DNA of 45,311 bases from an uncultured Pelagibacteraceae bacterium (GTDB lineage: Bacteria > Pseudomonadota > Alphaproteobacteria > Pelagibacterales > Pelagibacteraceae). Of the stretch, positions 17,544 through 27,319 are shown in pieces. The first letter of the stretch is position 1, and every line of letters starts with the position of its first letter. The notes under the pieces are model-generated. The model had not been told where the DNA came from and made no database searches. It saw nothing but the letters and a program-made list of their open reading frames with translations. The stretch spans positions 1 through 45,311 of the forward strand of contig CACKFY010000007.1 of assembly GCA_902599495.1 (NCBI GenBank), in the 5' to 3' direction. The position numbers were made by a program, and so were the translations under genes.

Positions 17544-17969
17544 ATGAGTATAATTGAGGAAAAATGTAAAAAAAAAGGTGTTAGACTTACGGAACAAAGA
17601 AAAGTCATAGCTAAGGTCATGTCTGAATCAAAATCAACTTTTGGTTCAAAAGACCACCCAGATGTTGACGAGTTACATAAAAGAGTCAGTTTAATAGATA
17701 AAAAAATAAGCATTGCAACGGTTTATAGAACTTTAAAACTTTTCGAAGAATCAGGAATTATAGAGCGTCATGATTTTAAAGAAGGTAAGTCAAGGTACGA
17801 GCCATCAACAGATGAACACCATGATCATTTAATCGATATTAATACTGGAGAAATAATTGAATTTGTAGATAAAGATATTGAAGAATTACAAATTAAGATT
17901 GCAAAAAAATTAGGATATAAATTAGTAGACCATAAACTTGAACTTTATGGATCAAAAGATAAAAAATAA
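17544..17969 (+). CDS. fur: Fur-family metal-responsive repressor
   Basis: DNA-binding repressor of the Fur superfamily, 141 residues. The winged-helix N-domain has GVRLTEQRKVIAKVM and SIATVYRTLKLFEESGIIERH, the latter being the recognition helix region. The C-domain carries the metal site HHDHLIDINTGEIIEF, the regulatory His cluster. The C-terminal CxxC-type structural zinc site of many Fur proteins is missing, as is common in alphaproteobacteria. There this orthologue often works as the manganese regulator Mur, with Irr (also encoded in this window) handling iron. Gene order tsaB-fur-miaB is conserved in the class. Metal specificity cannot be read from sequence. Confidence 0.93.
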   Translation: MSIIEEKCKKKGVRLTEQRKVIAKVMSESKSTFGSKDHPDVDELHKRVSLIDKKISIATVYRTLKLFEESGIIERHDFKEGKSRYEPSTDEHHDHLIDINTGEIIEFVDKDIEELQIKIAKKLGYKLVDHKLELYGSKDKK

Positions 17970-19302
17970 TTTGAAAAAGAAAATTTTTATAAAAACCTTC
18001 GGCTGTCAAATGAACGAGTACGATAGTAACCGAATATTAGATATAGCAAAAAAAATTAATTATTTTCCGACCAAAAAAAAAACAGATGCAGATTGTTATA
18101 TAATTAACACTTGTCATATTAGAGAAAAAGCAACTGAAAAAGTTTTCCATGATATTGGTAGAGTAAAAAAGGAATATAAAAATAAAAAAAAACCAATACT
18201 CATTATCACTGGATGTGTAGCTCAAGCTGAGGGAGATTTAATTTTAAAAAAAGATCGTTATGTTGACGCGGTTATAGGTCCTCAATCTTATCAATCAATA
18301 AATAAAGTTATAAAAGATATAGAGAGTAAAAAAATTCAACATGAGATTACAAATTTTGAAACAATCCAAAAATTTGATCAATTAAAATTAATAAAAAATG
18401 ACGATTCTAAAATTTCAGCTTTTTTAACAATACAAGAAGGCTGCGATAAGTTTTGTAAATTTTGTGTAGTTCCTTACACTAGGGGAACAGAATATTCTAG
18501 AAATTTTAATGAAATATTAAACGAAGCAGATGAACTGATTGATAATGGAGCGCGTGAAATTACTTTATTAGGTCAAAACGTTAACGCATATAAAAATAAT
18601 AATAAACGTCTCTCCGACCTTATATATGCTTTAGAAAAAAGAAAGAAACTTTTAAGAATTCGCTATACAACTTCACATCCAAAAGACATGACAAGTGATT
18701 TACTTGAAGTATATCAAAATAGCGCAAAACTTATGCCACTATTACATTTACCAGTACAATCTGGCTCAGATAAAATACTTAAGAGCATGAATAGAAAACA
18801 TAATATTAAGGAATATTTAGATATAATAAATATTTTAAAAGAAAAAAATCCAAAAATAAAATTTGCCAGTGATTTTATCATTGCTTATCCTGGTGAAACG
18901 GATCAAGATTTTGAAAAAACATGTGAATTAATGGAAAAAGTAAAATTTATAAATTCTTATTCTTTTATTTTTAGCTCAAGACCAGGTACTCCAGCGGGAT
19001 CTTTGAAAAATATTGAAACAAAACTGGCACAAAAAAGGCTTGTAATATTTCAAAAAATAGCAGAAAAAATTAAACTTAATTATAAACAAAATCTTTTAAA
19101 TAGTGTAGTAAAAGTCCTATTTGAAAATAAAATGAAGAATGAAAAAAATAAATACTTTGGCAGAGATGAATATCAAAATCCAGTGATAGTTTATTCAAAA
19201 AAAAATATAACCGGCCAAGAGAGAGATGTTGTTATTAAAAAATTTACCCAACATACAATTTACGGTGAGCTAACTGACACCGATAAGTTCCTTGCTGCTT
19301 AA
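17947..19302 (+). CDS. miaB: tRNA-2-methylthio-N6-dimethylallyladenosine synthase
   Basis: Radical-SAM methylthiotransferase that modifies i6A37 of tRNAs. The N-terminal UPF0004 domain opens IKTFGCQMNEYDSNRI and includes INTCHIREKATEKVF and ITGCVAQAEG, which supply the auxiliary cluster cysteines. The radical-SAM CxxxCxxC is in EGCDKFCKFCVVPYTRGTE. A C-terminal TRAM domain ends near the stop. The start is uncertain: ATG 17947 overlaps fur by 23 bases (451 residues), while TTG 17971, just after the fur stop, is a credible alternative that loses only eight residues. phoH starts two bases after the stop. Confidence 0.95.
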   Translation: MDQKIKNNLKKKIFIKTFGCQMNEYDSNRILDIAKKINYFPTKKKTDADCYIINTCHIREKATEKVFHDIGRVKKEYKNKKKPILIITGCVAQAEGDLILKKDRYVDAVIGPQSYQSINKVIKDIESKKIQHEITNFETIQKFDQLKLIKNDDSKISAFLTIQEGCDKFCKFCVVPYTRGTEYSRNFNEILNEADELIDNGAREITLLGQNVNAYKNNNKRLSDLIYALEKRKKLLRIRYTTSHPKDMTSDLLEVYQNSAKLMPLLHLPVQSGSDKILKSMNRKHNIKEYLDIINILKEKNPKIKFASDFIIAYPGETDQDFEKTCELMEKVKFINSYSFIFSSRPGTPAGSLKNIETKLAQKRLVIFQKIAEKIKLNYKQNLLNSVVKVLFENKMKNEKNKYFGRDEYQNPVIVYSKKNITGQERDVVIKKFTQHTIYGELTDTDKFLAA

Positions 19303-19304
19303 AT

Positions 19305-20306
19305 ATGTCAAAAATACAAAATTTAGATCAGAGCTATAGTCTTAAAAAAATTGATAAAGAGACAATAAATATCAAAGTTCACAATAATGATGTTTTGATA
19401 TCAGTTGTAGGTGAATTTAATAACAATTTAAATGAGCTAGAGAAATTAACTAAAACTAAAATTTTTTTCAGAGGAAATTCTATTACGATTAAAGGAGATG
19501 ATAGTGATATTAACAAAGCTTCTGAAGCTATTAAGTTTCTTATAAATAAATATCTGAAAACTAATTTAATTGAAAAACAAGATTTGATGTTATCAGTAAA
19601 GGAAAAAAATATGAATTTTAAATCAAATGTTCATAATTTAGATCAACTAATTAAAACCCCGAAGAAAACAGTTATAGCAAGATCAAAGAAACAATCAGAT
19701 TACATTAAAGCTTTAATAAATAATGATGTAACTATGGCTCTAGGTCCAGCAGGTACAGGAAAAAGTTTTTTGGCAGTATCTGTTGCGATGACCATGTTAT
19801 TTGAAAAAAAAGTAGAAAAAGTAATTCTATCTAGACCAGCTGTAGAGGCAGGTGAGAAATTAGGATTTTTACCTGGCGACATGAAAGAGAAAGTAGATCC
19901 ATATTTAAGACCATTGTATGATGCACTTTACGATCTTTTTGGATTCGAAAAAATAAATAAAAAAATCGAGTCAGGTGAAATAGAAATTGCGCCATTAGCA
20001 TTCATGAGAGGTAGAACTTTGAAAAATTCTTTTGCAATATTAGACGAAGCTCAAAATGCTACTTTGACACAAATAAAAATGTTTTTAACAAGAATTGGTG
20101 AAAATTCAAAAATAGTAGTAAACGGGGATCCTTCCCAAATAGATTTAATTAATAAGTCCCAATCAGGTTTGATAAAATCAAAAAAAATTTTAAACAAAGT
20201 TAAAGAAATTAAAATGATAGAATTTGATCACAAAGATGTAGTACGTCATCCTTTGGTAACTAAAATTATTCAAGCTTTCAACAAAAATATTGATGATAAA
20301 GATTAA
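19305..20306 (+). CDS. phoH: PhoH-like P-loop ATPase (YbeZ)
   Basis: Cytosolic ATPase of the PhoH/YbeZ family, 333 residues, linked to RNA metabolism and to YbeY. The N-terminal ~110 residues hold a KH-like nucleic-acid-binding region (ELEKLTKTKIFFRGNSITIK). The P-loop is MALGPAGTGKSFLAV, followed by ILSRPAVEAGEKLGFLPGDM. Walker B is FAILDEAQNAT, and VVNGDPSQIDL is the family-specific block. The 3' end overlaps ybeY by about 14 bases, and phoH-ybeY-lnt is a conserved gene string, which supports the assignment. Confidence 0.95.
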   Translation: MSKIQNLDQSYSLKKIDKETINIKVHNNDVLISVVGEFNNNLNELEKLTKTKIFFRGNSITIKGDDSDINKASEAIKFLINKYLKTNLIEKQDLMLSVKEKNMNFKSNVHNLDQLIKTPKKTVIARSKKQSDYIKALINNDVTMALGPAGTGKSFLAVSVAMTMLFEKKVEKVILSRPAVEAGEKLGFLPGDMKEKVDPYLRPLYDALYDLFGFEKINKKIESGEIEIAPLAFMRGRTLKNSFAILDEAQNATLTQIKMFLTRIGENSKIVVNGDPSQIDLINKSQSGLIKSKKILNKVKEIKMIEFDHKDVVRHPLVTKIIQAFNKNIDDKD

Positions 20307-20772
20307 TGTTATTGTCAAAGACAAAAGCTGGTTAAAATTTATAAAAAAACCAGAGATTTATTTAAAAAAAAAAATTAAAAAAATTCAAAACGATAAATTT
20401 TTTGGTAAAAAAAAAAGATATTCTTTCAGTCTTCTTTTGTCTAGTACAGAGGAAATAAAATATTTAAACAAAAAATTTAGAAAAAAAAACAAGTCAACCG
20501 ATATTTTATCTTTTCCTAACCAAACAAAGAAAAATTTTAAAAGTTTAATCAAATCAAATTCAGAAATATATTTAGGTGATCTAATAATAAATATTAAAAA
20601 AATGAAAACCTCAACCCAAGTTTTATTCGAAAAACACTTTAATTTATTATGGATTCATGGTTTGGTTCATTTATTTGGCTACGATCATAAAAATGATAGT
20701 AATTTTAAAAAGATGCAAATTATTGAAAATAGATTTCTGAAGAAAATATTAGATGATAAATTTTGTTCTTAA
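20293..20772 (+). CDS. ybeY: Endoribonuclease YbeY (rRNA maturation)
   Basis: Zinc metalloprotein needed for 16S rRNA 3'-end processing and ribosome quality control. The metal-binding H-x3-H-x5-H motif is intact as HGLVHLFGYDH near the C-terminus, and LNKKFRKKNKSTDILSFPN is the other strongly conserved block. The length of 159 residues is typical. ATG 20293 is preferred to the adjacent upstream TTG 20290. It overlaps the end of phoH and the start of lnt, so the three are translated as a coupled unit. The N-terminal half is extremely lysine-rich, consistent with RNA binding and AT-rich codon bias. Confidence 0.95.
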   Translation: MIKINVIVKDKSWLKFIKKPEIYLKKKIKKIQNDKFFGKKKRYSFSLLLSSTEEIKYLNKKFRKKNKSTDILSFPNQTKKNFKSLIKSNSEIYLGDLIINIKKMKTSTQVLFEKHFNLLWIHGLVHLFGYDHKNDSNFKKMQIIENRFLKKILDDKFCS

Positions 20773-22315
20773 TAGCAGATTGTTATTAGTTTTTCTATTA
20801 CCATTTTTATTTGGATGTACTTCAGTTTTTTCATTTCAACCATATAACTTAACAATAATTAATTTTTTTATTTTTCCATTTATTTTTTATATTTTGTGTA
20901 ACATCAATAAACGATCAAAAAATAAATATAGAAAAAAACCTCATTTAATAAATTTATTTTATGTTGGATATTTTTTTGGAATTGGATTTTATTTAACAGG
21001 AACTTATTGGATTTCGAATTCATTGCAATTTGATGAATCTTTTAAAAATTTAATTCCTTTCACAATCGTCCTTTTACCTTTATTTTTAGGTTTGTTTTAC
21101 GGACTCGGAGCATTAATTTGCGGCAAATATTTAAAATATGATTTACCATCCCTCTTTTTATTTTGTGCTTCAATTTCTTTCGTAGATTATTTAAGAGCAA
21201 AAATATTAACAGGATTTCCCTGGAATCTTTGGGCATATAGCTGGTCTTGGTTTACTGAAACAATTCAAGTTTTAAATCCAATTGGATTATTTGCATTTAA
21301 TTTATTGGCAGTAACATTATTTTGTTCTCCTTGTATTTTTTTTATAAAAAAACTCAGATATAAAGGGCTATTAATAACTTCATTATTATTAGTTTTTTTT
21401 AGTAATTATCTATACGGCAATTACCAATTAAATAGTAATAAAGTAATTACCGCAAAATACGTTAAAGAAAAAAAATTTGTCAATGTTAAAATCATATCAC
21501 CCAACTTTGATTTAAAATACAATTTATCTGAGGAAGAAACCCTAAAACGAATAAACAATCTTATCAGATATAGTGATATCGAAAAAAATAAAAAAACATT
21601 ATTCATTTGGCCAGAAGGAGCACTATCTGGAAAATATTTTTTTGAGCTCGAAAAATATAAAAATTTAATTAAAAAAAATTTTTTTAGCAACCACCTTATA
21701 GTTCTTGGTATTAATACCATAGATAAAAAAGAAGATAAGTTTTTTAACAGTTTTGTAATTGTAGATCATAATTTAGATAAAAAATTTCAATATGATAAAG
21801 TCAAATTAGTCCCGTTTGGAGAATTTTTACCATTTCAAACATTGTTAGAAAAAATTGGCTTAAAAAAAATTACTGAAGGATTTGGGTCTTTTAGTAAGGG
21901 AAATAAAAATAAAACATTCCTTTATAACGGTCTAAGTATCACACCTTTAATTTGTTATGAAATAATTTTTCCAGAACTTACCCAAAAATTAAATTTTAAT
22001 CATAATTTATTAATTAATATCTCAGAAGATGCTTGGTTTGGGGATACGATAGGTCCGTATCAACATTTTTCAAAATCAATTTTTAGAGCAATTGAAAGCG
22101 ACTCTTATGTTTTAAGATCAGCAAATAAAGGTTTTAGTGCAATAATAAATAACAAAGGTCAAATTATAAAGAGCTTAAAAAACAATGAAACTGGGAATAT
22201 AGAATATAGGCTACCAATTATTGATAAAAAGGGTGGAAATAAAAATGATTTGATATTTTTTGTCCTTTTATTTACATATTGTTTTATCTCTTTTAGATAT
22301 AAAAAAAATGACTGA
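20753..22315 (+). CDS. lnt: Apolipoprotein N-acyltransferase
   Basis: Inner-membrane enzyme that adds the third acyl chain to outer-membrane lipoproteins; the BON lipoprotein encoded earlier is a likely client. The N-terminal ~220 residues contain about six to eight membrane helices. The periplasmic nitrilase-like domain carries the expected catalytic Glu-Lys-Cys triad in [26 protein letters not shown] and [12 protein letters not shown]. The C-terminus returns to a membrane helix. It is 520 residues, a normal length. The ATG lies 20 bases inside ybeY and the stop 8 bases inside metK. Confidence 0.95.
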   Translation: MINFVLNSRLLLVFLLPFLFGCTSVFSFQPYNLTIINFFIFPFIFYILCNINKRSKNKYRKKPHLINLFYVGYFFGIGFYLTGTYWISNSLQFDESFKNLIPFTIVLLPLFLGLFYGLGALICGKYLKYDLPSLFLFCASISFVDYLRAKILTGFPWNLWAYSWSWFTETIQVLNPIGLFAFNLLAVTLFCSPCIFFIKKLRYKGLLITSLLLVFFSNYLYGNYQLNSNKVITAKYVKEKKFVNVKIISPNFDLKYNLSEEETLKRINNLIRYSDIEKNKKTLFIWPEGALSGKYFFELEKYKNLIKKNFFSNHLIVLGINTIDKKEDKFFNSFVIVDHNLDKKFQYDKVKLVPFGEFLPFQTLLEKIGLKKITEGFGSFSKGNKNKTFLYNGLSITPLICYEIIFPELTQKLNFNHNLLINISEDAWFGDTIGPYQHFSKSIFRAIESDSYVLRSANKGFSAIINNKGQIIKSLKNNETGNIEYRLPIIDKKGGNKNDLIFFVLLFTYCFISFRYKKND

Positions 22316-23477
22316 AAAAAATTATTTATTCACTAGCGAGTCAGTTTCAGAGGGCCATCCTGATAAAGTATGTGACAGGATTTCAGATATGGTAGTTGAT
22401 AGTTATCTATCGAAAGATCCATTTTCAAGAGTAGCTTGTGAAACTTTAACTACTACAAATAAAGTCGTTTTGGCAGGTGAAGTAAGAGGACCGAACATAA
22501 GCAAAGATGAAATTACAGAAAAAGTAAGAAACTGCATAAAAGATATAGGTTACGATCAAGAAGGTTTCTCATGGAAAGATCAAACGAAAATCGAGTCTCA
22601 TCTTCATGAACAATCAACAGATATAGCAATGGGAGTTGACTCAAAAGATAATAAAGATGAGGGTGCTGGAGATCAAGGTATAATGTTCGGATATGCATGT
22701 AACGAGACAAATGATATGATGCCAGCACCTATATTTTATTCACATAAAATTTTAAGATTAATGGCTCAAGATAGAAAATCTGGAATTTTAAAAGGTATTG
22801 AGCCCGATTCTAAAAGTCAAGTCACAATGCAATATGAAAACGGAAAACCAAAAAAGGTGACCTCTATCGTTATTTCAACTCAGCACTCTAAAGACTTGAA
22901 CCAAGAAAAGGTAAAAGATCTAATTCAACCATATATTTATAATTCTATACCTAAAGAATTATTAACTGATCTTAAAAACTCTGAAATTTATATAAATCCA
23001 ACTGGACAATTTATTATTGGTGGTCCAGACGGTGATACTGGACTAACTGGAAGAAAAATAATTGTTGATACTTATGGAGGAGCCGCTCCGCATGGAGGGG
23101 GAGCATTTTCGGGCAAAGACCCAACAAAGGTAGACCGGTCCGCTGCTTACGTCTCAAGATACTTAGCTAAAAATATTGTTGCCTCTGGTTTAACAGAGAA
23201 ATGTTTAATTCAATTATCTTACGCAATTGGCGTTTCTAAACCACTTTCTGTATATGTAAAATTAGCAGAAAAAGATCTTGATAAAACAGTTGAAGTTGAA
23301 AAAATTATTAAAAAAAATTTCGATTTATCTCCTCGAGGCATCAGAGAATTGTTGAGTCTTAATAAGCCAATTTATGAGATAACTTCGTCTTATGGACATT
23401 TTGGAAGAAAACCCACAAATAATGGTGAATTTTCTTGGGAAAAAACTGATAAAACATCACTTTTTAAAAAGGTGTAA
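22308..23477 (+). CDS. metK: S-adenosylmethionine synthetase
   Basis: Makes SAM from methionine and ATP, and so supplies RsmI, MiaB and UbiE encoded in this window. All signature blocks are present in 389 residues: [20 protein letters not shown] at the N-terminus, [16 protein letters not shown], and the glycine-rich [22 protein letters not shown] 22308 is chosen because upstream frame extension lies within lnt and lacks homology. In many alphaproteobacteria metK is followed by trmB and rimP; here a terminator-like hairpin and nusA follow directly. No SAM riboswitch is possible upstream, because the gene starts inside lnt. Confidence 0.98.
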   Translation: MTEKNYLFTSESVSEGHPDKVCDRISDMVVDSYLSKDPFSRVACETLTTTNKVVLAGEVRGPNISKDEITEKVRNCIKDIGYDQEGFSWKDQTKIESHLHEQSTDIAMGVDSKDNKDEGAGDQGIMFGYACNETNDMMPAPIFYSHKILRLMAQDRKSGILKGIEPDSKSQVTMQYENGKPKKVTSIVISTQHSKDLNQEKVKDLIQPYIYNSIPKELLTDLKNSEIYINPTGQFIIGGPDGDTGLTGRKIIVDTYGGAAPHGGGAFSGKDPTKVDRSAAYVSRYLAKNIVASGLTEKCLIQLSYAIGVSKPLSVYVKLAEKDLDKTVEVEKIIKKNFDLSPRGIRELLSLNKPIYEITSSYGHFGRKPTNNGEFSWEKTDKTSLFKKV

Positions 23478-23479
23478 TC

Positions 23480-23508
23480 TTGAAAAAACCTTAATTATTC
23501 TTTAATAA
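23480..23508 (+). promoter_or_regulatory. Candidate promoter for nusA operon
   Basis: TTGAAA (23480-23485) lies three bases after the metK stop and is followed at 17-base spacing by TAATAA (23503-23508). It would start transcription near 23515, so the transcript would run straight into the hairpin at 23532. The -35 match is good and the -10 weak. A promoter here is also needed on logic grounds if the hairpin ends metK transcripts. Confidence 0.45.
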
Positions 23509-23531
23509 TAAATAAATTTATTAAAAATACA

Positions 23532-23557
23532 AAATGGGCTTTTGCCCATTTTTTTTT
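23532..23557 (+). terminator. Intrinsic terminator or attenuator between metK and nusA
   Basis: A perfect eight-base stem AAATGGGC (23532-23539) and GCCCATTT (23544-23551) closes a TTTT loop and continues into a run of T ending at 23557. It is the clearest intrinsic terminator in the window. It ends one base before the nusA ribosome binding site AGGAG (23558-23562), so it cannot lie upstream of a separate nusA promoter and must be read through or regulated. Confidence 0.85.
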
Positions 23558-23569
23558 AGGAGAATTAGA

Positions 23570-25117
23570 ATGCTTAATAGAGGATTGGACAAACTAGAAC
23601 TTTTAAGAATTGTAGACGCAGTAGCTAACGAGAAATCAATAGATAAGGATATCGTTATTGGCTCTATGGAAAGTGCTATACAAAAAGCCGCCCTAACAAA
23701 ATTTGGAAATAATAATAATATTTTAGTGAAGATTGATAGAGAAACAGGCAATATTAGTATTCAAAAAGTTTTAGACATCGTTGAGAAAGTAGAGGATCCA
23801 AGTCGTGAGATTACATTAAAAGATGCCAATTCAATTAACAATAAAGAGGAACTCAAACTAGGTGATAAAATTTATGAAGACTTGCCCCAAGTAGATTTTG
23901 GAAGAATAGCAGCACAAAGCGCTAAACAAGTAATAAATTCAAAAGTTAGAGAAGCGGAAAAAAATAGACAATATGAAGATTTTATAGATAAACAAGGTTC
24001 AATATTAAGCGGAATAATCAAAAGACTTGAATATGGAAATGTAATAATTGATCTCGGTAGAGCAGAAGGTGTTATCAAAAAAGACGAACTTATTCCAAGG
24101 GAAGTACTTAAGACAGGAGAAAGAGTAAAAGCATATTGTTATGAAGTCAAAAAAGAATTAAAAGGACATCAAATATTTTTATCTAGAGCGCACCCACAAT
24201 TTTTAGCAAAATTATTTTTCCAAGAAGTTCCAGAAATCTATGAGGGCGTAATAGAAATAAAGTCTGTTGCCAGGGATCCTGGTAGCAGAGCAAAAATATG
24301 TGTAAATTCAAAAGATACTTCTATAGACCCTGTAGGGGCATGCGTAGGAATGAGAGGAAGCAGAGTTCAAACAATCGTTAATGAATTACACGGCGAAAAA
24401 ATTGATATTATTAAATGGACTGAAGACCTACCAACTTTAATTTCCGAGTCTTTATCTCCAGCAGAAATTCAAAAAGTTCTTATAGACCAAACTAATAAAA
24501 AGATTGATGTTATTTTAAGTGAAGAAAATTTAAGTAAGGCCATAGGAAGAAGAGGTCAAAATGTTAGACTAGCATCAAAATTAACTAATTTTGAAATTGA
24601 TATTTTAACCGATAAAGAGGACTCAGAAAGAAGGCAAGCAGAATTTAAAGACAAAACTGAAGCATTAATAAAAAATCTAGAGGTAGACGAAACACTTGGC
24701 CAGCTATTAGTTTCAGAGGGTTTTCAAAGTATTGAAGAAATATCACAGGCTGAACCAGATAGTATTTCAAAAATAGAGGCAATAGACGATGATACTGCAA
24801 AAGAATTAATTAAAAGATCTAAAGAGAGTTTAATTAAAGTTGAGGAAGAAGTTAGCAAAAGATTAAAAGAACTTGGCGTAGAAGATGAGCTCGTTAATTT
24901 GAAAGGAATGACACAAGGCATGCTCGTAATTTTAGGACAAAAAAATATTAAAAAACTATCTGACTTTGCAGACTTATCAACTGATGAATTAGTAGGAGGG
25001 TTTGATGAAGTCAAAGGTAAAAAAATAAGACTACAAGGTTACTTGGAAGAATTTTCCCTTACCAGAGAGGAGGCAGATCAATTAATTATGTCTGCTAGAG
25101 ACATTGTTTTTAAATAA
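23570..25117 (+). CDS. nusA: Transcription elongation/termination factor NusA
   Basis: RNA-polymerase-associated factor controlling pausing, termination and antitermination. In 515 residues it has the N-terminal polymerase-binding domain, an S1 domain (about 135-200, SGIIKRLEYGNVIIDLGRAEG), and tandem KH domains (DPVGACVGMRGSRVQTIVNE and SKAIGRRGQNVRLASKL). A C-terminal helix-hairpin-helix region follows (from about 360). The start ATG 23570 has an excellent AGGAG seven bases upstream. It heads nusA-infB-rbfA-rpsO-pnp. rimP, normally directly upstream, is not in this window, and ylxR, often between nusA and infB, is missing. NusA may control its own leader hairpin. Confidence 0.98.
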   Translation: MLNRGLDKLELLRIVDAVANEKSIDKDIVIGSMESAIQKAALTKFGNNNNILVKIDRETGNISIQKVLDIVEKVEDPSREITLKDANSINNKEELKLGDKIYEDLPQVDFGRIAAQSAKQVINSKVREAEKNRQYEDFIDKQGSILSGIIKRLEYGNVIIDLGRAEGVIKKDELIPREVLKTGERVKAYCYEVKKELKGHQIFLSRAHPQFLAKLFFQEVPEIYEGVIEIKSVARDPGSRAKICVNSKDTSIDPVGACVGMRGSRVQTIVNELHGEKIDIIKWTEDLPTLISESLSPAEIQKVLIDQTNKKIDVILSEENLSKAIGRRGQNVRLASKLTNFEIDILTDKEDSERRQAEFKDKTEALIKNLEVDETLGQLLVSEGFQSIEEISQAEPDSISKIEAIDDDTAKELIKRSKESLIKVEEEVSKRLKELGVEDELVNLKGMTQGMLVILGQKNIKKLSDFADLSTDELVGGFDEVKGKKIRLQGYLEEFSLTREEADQLIMSARDIVFK

Positions 25118-25120
25118 TCT

Positions 25121-27319
25121 ATGGATAAAAATAAAGAAAAGAAAAAAACATTAACAATTTCATCAAGTTTTAAAAAAAAAGTTGATCCTAGTTCTTTTGC
25201 AGAAAGGAGCAATAGAAAATCTTTTGCCATTTCCAATAATAAAAAAATTAGCTTAAGAGGCTCGAAGAACTTTAAAAAAACAGGTCCAATGGATCCAATT
25301 AAAAAGGACTATTCTGATTCTAGAAATAAAAAATTTACAAGAAAATTCGTTGAACAACAAGCAACTAAAGCTTTCATTAAAAAGGATGAAAAGCCCACGG
25401 GAAAAAGTAAATTAAAACTTAAAACCCCGATAGATAAAAGGGATTTTAAATTGACTGTTTCAAGAGCTCTTAACGTAGAAGAAATTGAAATTAAACAGAG
25501 AAGTCTAGCATCTGTCAAAAGAGCAAGACTAAAAGACAAAAAAAATAATCCTGATATTGAAGAAAAAAAAGAATACAAAAAAGTAATTAAAGAAGTTAAA
25601 ATTCCTGAACAAATAACTATTCAAGAATTATCAAATCGGATGGCAGAAAAATCAAGCGATATAATAAAGTTTTTATTTAACATGAAAGTAATGGCCACAA
25701 TTAATCACACAATAGATAAAGATACCGCAGAGTACATAGTTAAAGAGTTTGGTCATAAAGCTATTTTAGAAAATTTGGAACCAAAGGAAATTAAAAAAAA
25801 TCAAACAATGAGCGGTAAAATAGAAAAAAGGCCACCTGTAGTTACAATAATGGGGCATGTAGATCATGGCAAAACATCTTTATTAGATGCACTGAGGCAG
25901 ACCAATGTGGTGTCAGATGAATTTGGTGGTATCACTCAACATATTGGGGCATATCAGGTAAAAACGGAAAACAATCAACTAATTACATTTATAGATACTC
26001 CTGGACACGCAGCTTTTACTGAAATGAGAGCTAGAGGTTCAAAAATAACAGATATAGTTATTCTAGTTATTGCAGCTGATGACGGAATTAAACCTCAGAC
26101 TATAGAGGCAATAACTCACGCAAAAGCAGCTAAAGTTCCAATTATAGTAGCAATTAATAAATCTGATTTGCCCAATAAGAATATAACAAAAATAAAAAAC
26201 GATCTAATGAAATACGAACTAGTTGCAGAAGATTTGAGCGGAGATACACTTTTTGTAGAAGTTTCTGCTACCAAAAAAATTAATTTAGATAAATTAAAGG
26301 AAAGTATTTTGCTTCAGTCTGAAATATTAGATTTAAGGGCGTCCCTAACAGATAAAGCCTCTGGAGTTGTTATAGAGTCTAAAATAGATAAAGGGAAAGG
26401 ACCAGTTTCAACAATTTTAGTTTCAAACGGAGTATTAAGAAAAGGAGATTATTTTACTTGCGGTAGAACATGGGGAAAAATTAGAGCCATGATTGACCAT
26501 GAAGGAACTTCAATCGATGCGGCATTACCTTCAGCACCGGTTGAAATTCTTGGAATGAATGACTCAGCTTATGCTGGAGCAGAATTTTTAGTGACTGAAG
26601 ATGAAGATAAGGCAAAAGAGATTTCAGAATTTAAACAAGACAAGCTGTCAAAAAATAAAATAATAATAAATGATAAATCAAAGCTGTTTGATAATAAAGA
26701 AGAAAAAAATGAACTCAATGTTATTTTAAAATCAGATGTTCAAGGGTCTAGCGAAGCACTTAAAATGGCAATTGAGAAAATAACACACCCAGAAGTAAAA
26801 GCAAAAATAATATTGTCTGAAATTGGAATGATTAACGAAACTGATCTGTCTTTAGCAAAAGCATCAAATGCTCTTTTAATAGGTTTTAATGTTAAAGCTA
26901 ACAGAGAGGCTAAAAAAATATCTGAGGAACAAAAAATAGAAATTCAGTATTTTAATATAATTTATAAAGCTATAGAATATGTTGAAAAAAGGCTTTCCGG
27001 ATTATTAGAGCCAGATACAAAAGAAATTGCACTCGGCTCAGCAGAAGTACAAAAAATATTTAAAGTCTCAAAATTTGGTCAAGTTGCGGGATCTAAAGTT
27101 ATAGAAGGTGAAATTCAAAATAAATCGAAGGCGAGAATTGTAAGGGACGGCACAGTAGTATATGAAGGTGAGATCTCAAGTATCTTTAGAGAAAAAAATG
27201 CAGTTAAAGAGGTAAAAAATGGATTAGAGTGCGGTATAAGCTTGAGAGATTTTATTGATTTCAAAGAGAAAGATATAATAGAATCTTATCAAATCCAAAA
27301 AATTGACAGAACTATATGA
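25121..27319 (+). CDS. infB: Translation initiation factor IF-2
   Basis: GTPase that brings initiator tRNA to the 30S subunit. The 732-residue protein has a short lysine-rich N-terminal region (about 1-160) in place of the long repeats of E. coli. Next comes the IF2_N segment ITIQELSNRMAEKSSDIIKF, then the G domain with VTIMGHVDHGKTSLLDALR (G1), DTPGHAAFTEMRARG (G3) and AINKSDLP (G4), and domains II-IV to the C-terminus. It starts three bases after nusA, leaving no room for ylxR. Its stop overlaps the rbfA ATG by four bases. Confidence 0.98.
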   Translation: MDKNKEKKKTLTISSSFKKKVDPSSFAERSNRKSFAISNNKKISLRGSKNFKKTGPMDPIKKDYSDSRNKKFTRKFVEQQATKAFIKKDEKPTGKSKLKLKTPIDKRDFKLTVSRALNVEEIEIKQRSLASVKRARLKDKKNNPDIEEKKEYKKVIKEVKIPEQITIQELSNRMAEKSSDIIKFLFNMKVMATINHTIDKDTAEYIVKEFGHKAILENLEPKEIKKNQTMSGKIEKRPPVVTIMGHVDHGKTSLLDALRQTNVVSDEFGGITQHIGAYQVKTENNQLITFIDTPGHAAFTEMRARGSKITDIVILVIAADDGIKPQTIEAITHAKAAKVPIIVAINKSDLPNKNITKIKNDLMKYELVAEDLSGDTLFVEVSATKKINLDKLKESILLQSEILDLRASLTDKASGVVIESKIDKGKGPVSTILVSNGVLRKGDYFTCGRTWGKIRAMIDHEGTSIDAALPSAPVEILGMNDSAYAGAEFLVTEDEDKAKEISEFKQDKLSKNKIIINDKSKLFDNKEEKNELNVILKSDVQGSSEALKMAIEKITHPEVKAKIILSEIGMINETDLSLAKASNALLIGFNVKANREAKKISEEQKIEIQYFNIIYKAIEYVEKRLSGLLEPDTKEIALGSAEVQKIFKVSKFGQVAGSKVIEGEIQNKSKARIVRDGTVVYEGEISSIFREKNAVKEVKNGLECGISLRDFIDFKEKDIIESYQIQKIDRTI

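Noticed and set aside
22260-22307. SAM riboswitch upstream of metK
   Set aside because: The metK start lies inside the lnt coding sequence and no SAM-aptamer-like pairing was seen; expression is by the lnt-containing operon.
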